Assembly: GCA_034432555.1 (NCBI GenBank) | Contig: DAOUBW010000013.1 | Coordinates: 186,001 to 250,000 of the forward strand | DNA length: 64,000 nt | DNA from: CP2-2F sp034432555 | Lineage (GTDB): Bacteria; Chloroflexota; Anaerolineae; Aggregatilineales; UBA2796 | Reading direction: 5' to 3' | Notes under the pieces: generated by a model | Databases searched by the model: none | What the model was told of the DNA's origin: nothing | Seen by the model: the letters and a program-made list of their open reading frames with translations, nothing else | Made by a program: the position numbers and the translations under genes | Shown: piece by piece, positions 60,014 through 64,000 of the stretch | Position numbering within the stretch: the stretch's first letter is position 1 | Layout: the number at the start of each line of letters is the position of its first letter

Positions 60014-61702
60014 TCACCTCCCCGCCAGCGCCGTTAGGATCGGCTGCATACCGCCCTCAAGCATCCCCGTCATGAAGCGCGGGAAAACGCCGAGCAGGAT
60101 CAGAAAAACGCCGAGCATCACCAACGCCGTTTTATCAATGATCGTCACATCCCGAATGTCTGGGAAGCGTTGTGCATTGAAATCGCCGAAGAAGACAAGC
60201 TGTGTCACTTTCAGCACATAGCCCGCCGTCAGGATGATGCCCAACACGGTGATGATCGCTAAGATCGGGTAGTAGTCAAAGCTGGGGAAGTAGGCGAGTT
60301 GCAGCGGTGAGGCTGCGCCATTCGCAAAGACGGGACCTGCCCACAACCCTTGCATAATTGGAAACTCTGCCACAAAGCCGCTTAGGCCGGGCATCCCCAT
60401 TGAGACTAGACCACCCACGATGAAGGCGAATGCCACAAACGGCATTCGCTGCCCAAAGCCGCCCAACGACGGAATATCGCGTGTGTGCGCCTGATCATAG
60501 ACCATGCCCACGCACGAGAAGAACAATGCCGTCATCACGCCATGGCTGAACATCTGCAAGCCCGCGCCGGTCATCCCTTGCACGCTCATCGTGCTGATGC
60601 CCATCATCACCAAGCCCATATGGCTGACCGATGAGAACCCGATGACGTACTTAAAGTCGCGCTGGCGGTAGGCGATGAACGCCCCATAGACCACATTCAC
60701 CGCTGTCAGTAAAATGATCCACGGCAGGTGGACTTTCGCGCCTTCTGGCAGCAGTTGCACACCGACGCGCAGTGCGGCATAGGCACCCAGTTTCATCAGC
60801 ACGCCAGCATGGATCATCGAGACGGCGGTTGGCGCCGCCACATGACCATCCGGCGACCAGTTGTGGAAGGGGAACATGCCCGCCAAGACACCAAAGCCGA
60901 TGAAAATCATCGGGAACCACAGCTTGGCAACACTCACACCGCCCGATGGCGTCAGGTCAAACGGACCGAGCCGCCCTGCCAATGTACTCCACCGTGAGGC
61001 TGCCTCAAAGTGATAGAAATCGAAGCTGTAGGCAGGTGCTTCGGGATTATTCAGCACTTGGCGGAGCGTGGCAAGGTTCTGCGGATTTTCGGCAAAGAAG
61101 GAGCCCGCCGAGAAGTACATCACCAGCAAGCCGATCAGCGCCACGAACGAACCGATCAGGATGTAGAGCGTCAGCTTCATCGCGGCATATTCGCGGATCG
61201 GCTTCCAGCCCCAGCCAGCGATCAAAAAGTACATCGGGAAGATGGCGAATTCGTACCAGAAGAACAGCAGGAACATATCCAGCGAGACGAACACGCCATA
61301 CACACCTGCCACCAAGAGCAGGAAGAATGCCATGAACTCCCGTGTGCGATCTTCAATCTTCCACGAGATCAACACGCCGCCGAAGGCTGCCAAGCCCGTC
61401 AGCAGCACCATGGGCGCTGTTGTGCCATCCGCACCCACATGATAGGAAATGCCAAGTGCCGGCACCCACGGCAGGTTAATTTCCTGCACAAAATATGAAA
61501 GCCCTTGCGCGCCTTTGGCAGCCGCAGCCGCCAGCACAGTTGGCGTGCTTGCCTCGATATAGACGAGCGCCGAAAGCACAAGGCAGACGCCCGTTGAAAA
61601 GGCAGCCAGCAGGCGCACCTCTGTTTTTTGTTCGTCTTTGAGTGCCAGCAGCATAAAGAACGCTGCTGCAATCGGGACGACTAGAACCGCTGTAAGTAAC
61701 AT
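60014..61702 (-). CDS. nuoM: NADH-quinone oxidoreductase subunit M (second copy)
   Basis: Antiporter-like subunit. 562 residues, about 14-15 helices. FWYEFAIFPMYFLIAGWGWK (TM5 Glu), GMFPFHNWSPDGHVAAPTAVSMIHAGVLMKLGAYA (TM7/8), YVIGFSSVSHMGLVMMG. It differs clearly from the neighbouring NuoM in sequence and has a longer loop of about 30 residues after the second helix block. Together with the copy upstream it makes a two-NuoM complex. Sixteen bases after the first nuoM. Confidence 0.93.
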   Translation of the reverse strand: MLLTAVLVVPIAAAFFMLLALKDEQKTEVRLLAAFSTGVCLVLSALVYIEASTPTVLAAAAAKGAQGLSYFVQEINLPWVPALGISYHVGADGTTAPMVLLTGLAAFGGVLISWKIEDRTREFMAFFLLLVAGVYGVFVSLDMFLLFFWYEFAIFPMYFLIAGWGWKPIREYAAMKLTLYILIGSFVALIGLLVMYFSAGSFFAENPQNLATLRQVLNNPEAPAYSFDFYHFEAASRWSTLAGRLGPFDLTPSGGVSVAKLWFPMIFIGFGVLAGMFPFHNWSPDGHVAAPTAVSMIHAGVLMKLGAYAALRVGVQLLPEGAKVHLPWIILLTAVNVVYGAFIAYRQRDFKYVIGFSSVSHMGLVMMGISTMSVQGMTGAGLQMFSHGVMTALFFSCVGMVYDQAHTRDIPSLGGFGQRMPFVAFAFIVGGLVSMGMPGLSGFVAEFPIMQGLWAGPVFANGAASPLQLAYFPSFDYYPILAIITVLGIILTAGYVLKVTQLVFFGDFNAQRFPDIRDVTIIDKTALVMLGVFLILLGVFPRFMTGMLEGGMQPILTALAGR

Positions 61703-61718
61703 GCTTTCCCTACCTGAA

Positions 61719-63341
61719 TCAACTGCCTAGAAGCCGCGCTACTGCTTGGTTGATGATCTCGACGATCCAGTTCGGATACAAGCCGGTGATCAGGATCAGC
61801 ACCACCAAGGGTGAGATTGCCAGCACCTCACGGAACTCAATCTCAAGGTGATGCCCATGCCAATGTGCGTTGGTCGGTCCATAAAGCACCGCCCGAATCC
61901 CTTTCAGGATGTAAGCACCCGTCAGGAACAAGCCGATCATGGCAAGTGCCACCCACACTGGGAAAATCCACCAACTGCCCGCCACCACTTGGAATTCGCT
62001 GACGAAACCCGCCAAGCCGGGCAAGCCCAAACTTGCCATGCTGGTGAAGATCAGCAAGCCGCCATAGACCGGCGCAAGGGCGAACAAACCGCCGAACTCG
62101 CGCAGATCGCGGGTGTGCGCCTTGTGATAGAGCGCGCCGACCAACAAGAACATACCAGCAGAACTAAGCCCATGTGTGAACATTTGCAGCACCGCGCCGT
62201 TGGTTGCCATCGTCACAGAGCGCTGCACAATCTCGCTGTTTTCAAGCGTCGCGCCGCTCAGCAGCGAATTATAGACCGCTGCGAAAGCTGCGATGCCAAG
62301 CACCACAAAGCCCATGTGGTTTACCGAGCTGTAAGCGACCAAGCGCTTAAAGTCGTTCATGCCCCAGGCTGCCAACGCGCCAAAGATCACACCGCCGACG
62401 GCAAGTGCCGCCAAGAACGGCGCAAACGCTTGCGCTTCAGCAGGGAACAACGGCACCACCAAGCGCAAGAAGCCATAAGCACCCAGCTTCAGCAGAATGC
62501 CTGCCAGCAGCATAGAGCCTGCGGTTGGCGCTTCGGTGTGGGCATCGGGCAGCCACGTATGAAAGGGAAAAATCGGCACTTTGATAGCGAATGCCACAAA
62601 GAACGCCGCAAAAACCAAGCCCTTCACCAAGCCGAGATCAGCGCTGAACGGGAAGTCGAGCGGCTGTCCGACGGCGTTCAAGCCGCGTGGGAAGGTTGCC
62701 AGCAAGGTTGGAATGTCCATTGTGCCGGCAAGGATGCCGATCAACTGGATGGAGAGCAGCAGCCCCAGCGAGCCTGCCATCGTATACAAGAAGAACTTGA
62801 ACGAGGCATACTGCCGATCTTTGCCGCCCCAGTAGTTGATCAGGAAGTACATCGGCACCAAGCCGATCTCCCAGAAGATGAAGAACGTGATCAAGTCCAG
62901 CGAGACGAACAAGCCTAGCACGCCCATCTCTAGGAACAGGAACAGCGCCATATGCTCATGCACGCGATCCGTGACCTCAAAGCTGATCAGGATTGCCAGC
63001 GGCGTTAGGATTGCCGCCAACAAGATCATCGCTACGCTCAGTCCATCCACGCCAACATGCCACTTAGAGTTAAGCAGCGGGAAGAAATCCGCCACATGCT
63101 CACAGACGAAGGTGAAGGGTGCATTGGCTGCTGCGGCGCGCATCTCCTGTGGCAGGTTGCCTTCAGGGCAAGTGCCATTGGAATATGCCGCAAAGAGCGC
63201 GACTGCCATGCCCAGCACCACAATGCTAAAGGCAAGCGCCACCGCCCGCGCCAAATTCTTTTGGCGGCGCGGCAGCACAATCACCACACCTGCACCAATC
63301 ATCGGCAGGAAGGTGAGCAGAGTCAGAAAGTCAAGCGTCAT
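61719..63341 (-). CDS. nuoM: NADH-quinone oxidoreductase subunit M (first copy)
   Basis: Antiporter-like subunit. 540 residues. ITFFIFWEIGLVPMYFLINYWGGKDRQYASFKFFLYTMAGS, IFPFHTWLPDAHTEAPTAGSMLLAGILLKLGAYGFLRL and LVAYSSVNHMGFVVLG in pieces are closest to canonical NuoM, so this is the likely ancestral copy. A long external loop near 55-85 carries two Cys residues (NGTCPEGN, TFVCEH). TAGGAG lies eight bases before ATG 63341. Confidence 0.94.
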   Translation of the reverse strand: MTLDFLTLLTFLPMIGAGVVIVLPRRQKNLARAVALAFSIVVLGMAVALFAAYSNGTCPEGNLPQEMRAAAANAPFTFVCEHVADFFPLLNSKWHVGVDGLSVAMILLAAILTPLAILISFEVTDRVHEHMALFLFLEMGVLGLFVSLDLITFFIFWEIGLVPMYFLINYWGGKDRQYASFKFFLYTMAGSLGLLLSIQLIGILAGTMDIPTLLATFPRGLNAVGQPLDFPFSADLGLVKGLVFAAFFVAFAIKVPIFPFHTWLPDAHTEAPTAGSMLLAGILLKLGAYGFLRLVVPLFPAEAQAFAPFLAALAVGGVIFGALAAWGMNDFKRLVAYSSVNHMGFVVLGIAAFAAVYNSLLSGATLENSEIVQRSVTMATNGAVLQMFTHGLSSAGMFLLVGALYHKAHTRDLREFGGLFALAPVYGGLLIFTSMASLGLPGLAGFVSEFQVVAGSWWIFPVWVALAMIGLFLTGAYILKGIRAVLYGPTNAHWHGHHLEIEFREVLAISPLVVLILITGLYPNWIVEIINQAVARLLGS

Positions 63342-63352
63342 AGAATGAACTC

Positions 63353-64000
63353 CTAGTCACCGCTGCCAGTGGCTTGTTTGCCACCTGTGCCAAAGAACAA
63401 GACCAGTAGAACGGCAATGCCACCTTGCACAGCCAGCGCAGGTACGACGGCGCTCGGCGCAACTGCCAAGAGGATTAGGTTAGCGCCAACCACCAGTGCC
63501 GCAACCAACGTAAAGAGCAGGTACTGCTGCACACGCCCCGTCTGCACCGGGCGCAAGCCGCGTGCGGCGTCGCCGATTGCCTCTGGAATGCCATCACCCA
63601 CACCGTCAATTACCACGCGGTTGAATTCCTTGACCACGTCGCCGATGTAGCCGGCAATGGTTGCAAAGAAGTGCAGGATGCTATCAATGATGCCGCGATC
63701 TACCACACGGCTGTAGCTTTCGGCGATGCGCTGCATCGGCTTGATGAAAGTGCGCTCGTAGAACTCGTCAATGTAGTACTTATTCACCAACAGGCGGTAA
63801 GCATCTGCACCGACGATTCCCTCAATCGGATCCGGCTGCCCAAGCGCGTATTCGCGCCGCGCATAGAGCGTATAGCCCGCATAAACACCCACACCGAAAA
63901 TCGTGAACGAGAGCAGCACCGGCAAGATGTTGAAATCTGGCAACGGCGGTGCTTCCAAAAGCGCATTCTTGATGTAGAGGATTAACGGCTTCTCAATGCC
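63353..64000 (-). CDS. nuoL: NADH-quinone oxidoreductase subunit L, C-terminal part (partial)
   Basis: The frame is open to the right edge, so only the last 215 codons are present. A membrane helix (about 20-40 of the visible part), then YRLLVNKYYIDEFYERTFIKPM, the start of the long lateral helix HL, and VQTGRVQQYLLFTLVAALVVGANLILLA, the last membrane helix. Between FIKP and the VQTGR block the helix is about 26 residues longer than in typical NuoL; DRGIID and IDGVGDGI look like a partial repeat. Followed by nuoM after 11 bases. Confidence 0.9.
   Translation of the reverse strand, partial: GIEKPLILYIKNALLEAPPLPDFNILPVLLSFTIFGVGVYAGYTLYARREYALGQPDPIEGIVGADAYRLLVNKYYIDEFYERTFIKPMQRIAESYSRVVDRGIIDSILHFFATIAGYIGDVVKEFNRVVIDGVGDGIPEAIGDAARGLRPVQTGRVQQYLLFTLVAALVVGANLILLAVAPSAVVPALAVQGGIAVLLVLFFGTGGKQATGSGD

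Noticed and set aside
61848..62918. Plus-strand open frame of 356 codons opposite nuoM
   Set aside because: Antisense to a conserved membrane subunit; composition rich in Gln/His/Arg with no domain.
1..64000. tRNA or rRNA genes
   Set aside because: I looked in the gaps for the T-loop GTTCRA pattern and acceptor stems and found none that fold; a dedicated search could still find one.

Overview
The window looks like a chromosomal segment of a Chloroflexota bacterium, probably of the Anaerolineae or a near relative. This is an inference from gene content, not from a marker tree. Signs are the fused transaldolase/glucose-6-phosphate isomerase, long Ser/Thr kinases with Thr/Pro-rich linkers joined to PD40 or TPR sensor domains, a complex I operon with two NuoM subunits, a K+-dependent type membrane pyrophosphatase, an ADP-forming acetyl-CoA synthetase and a CarH-type B12 regulator. 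Base composition looks even and moderately GC-rich. I found no tRNA, rRNA, CRISPR array, insertion sequence or phage genes. Both ends cut a gene: a GT-C type membrane protein on the left and nuoL on the right.

Layout. 1-2.5 kb: end of a membrane glycosyltransferase-like gene and a primary sigma factor. 2.5-5.2 kb (-): four genes with FHA and ubiquitin-like (YukD/EsaB-type) domains that look like accessory parts of a type VII-like secretion system. 5.3-9.5 kb: thioesterase, membrane pyrophosphatase, recA behind a strong promoter and a Gram-positive-type LexA box. 9.5-16.4 kb: molybdate modA/modB without modC, greA, fmt, a deacetylase, a murA with Asp in place of the fosfomycin-target Cys, and a CarH-like photoreceptor repressor. 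16.4-22.6 kb (-): Tal-Pgi fusion, kinase-PD40 protein, zinc-ribbon protein, lipoprotein. 22.9-32.7 kb: solitary peptide-type binding protein, hydrolase, membrane protein, secreted papain-like candidate with an acidic repeat tail, ArsA-type ATPase, UbiB-type kinase. 32.7-36.9 kb (-): DRTGG protein, ADP-forming acyl-CoA synthetase and acyl thioesterase, a coherent acyl-CoA/acetate module. 37-45 kb: pfkA, lipoprotein, kinase-TPR protein, ilvD, GH13 amylase. 45-47.8 kb (+): rpsB-tsf, terminator, pyrH. 47.8-56.4 kb (-): a complete Liv-type ABC importer (G, H, M, binding protein, F) interleaved with two adenylate-forming ligases, suggesting uptake coupled to CoA activation of an organic acid. 56.6-58.4 kb (+): a membrane-anchored PD-(D/E)XK nuclease-like protein and trxB. 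58.5-64 kb (-): nuoL-nuoM-nuoM-nuoN.

The most interesting points are: the two-NuoM complex I whose NuoL lateral helix appears about 26 residues longer than usual; the membrane-anchored toxin-type nuclease candidate; the ubiquitin-like/FHA cluster; the secreted Cys-His-Asp/Asn protein with a 12-bp repeat tail; the degenerate transaldolase half of the Tal-Pgi fusion; and the adenylating-family protein that lacks its P-loop inside the Liv cluster.
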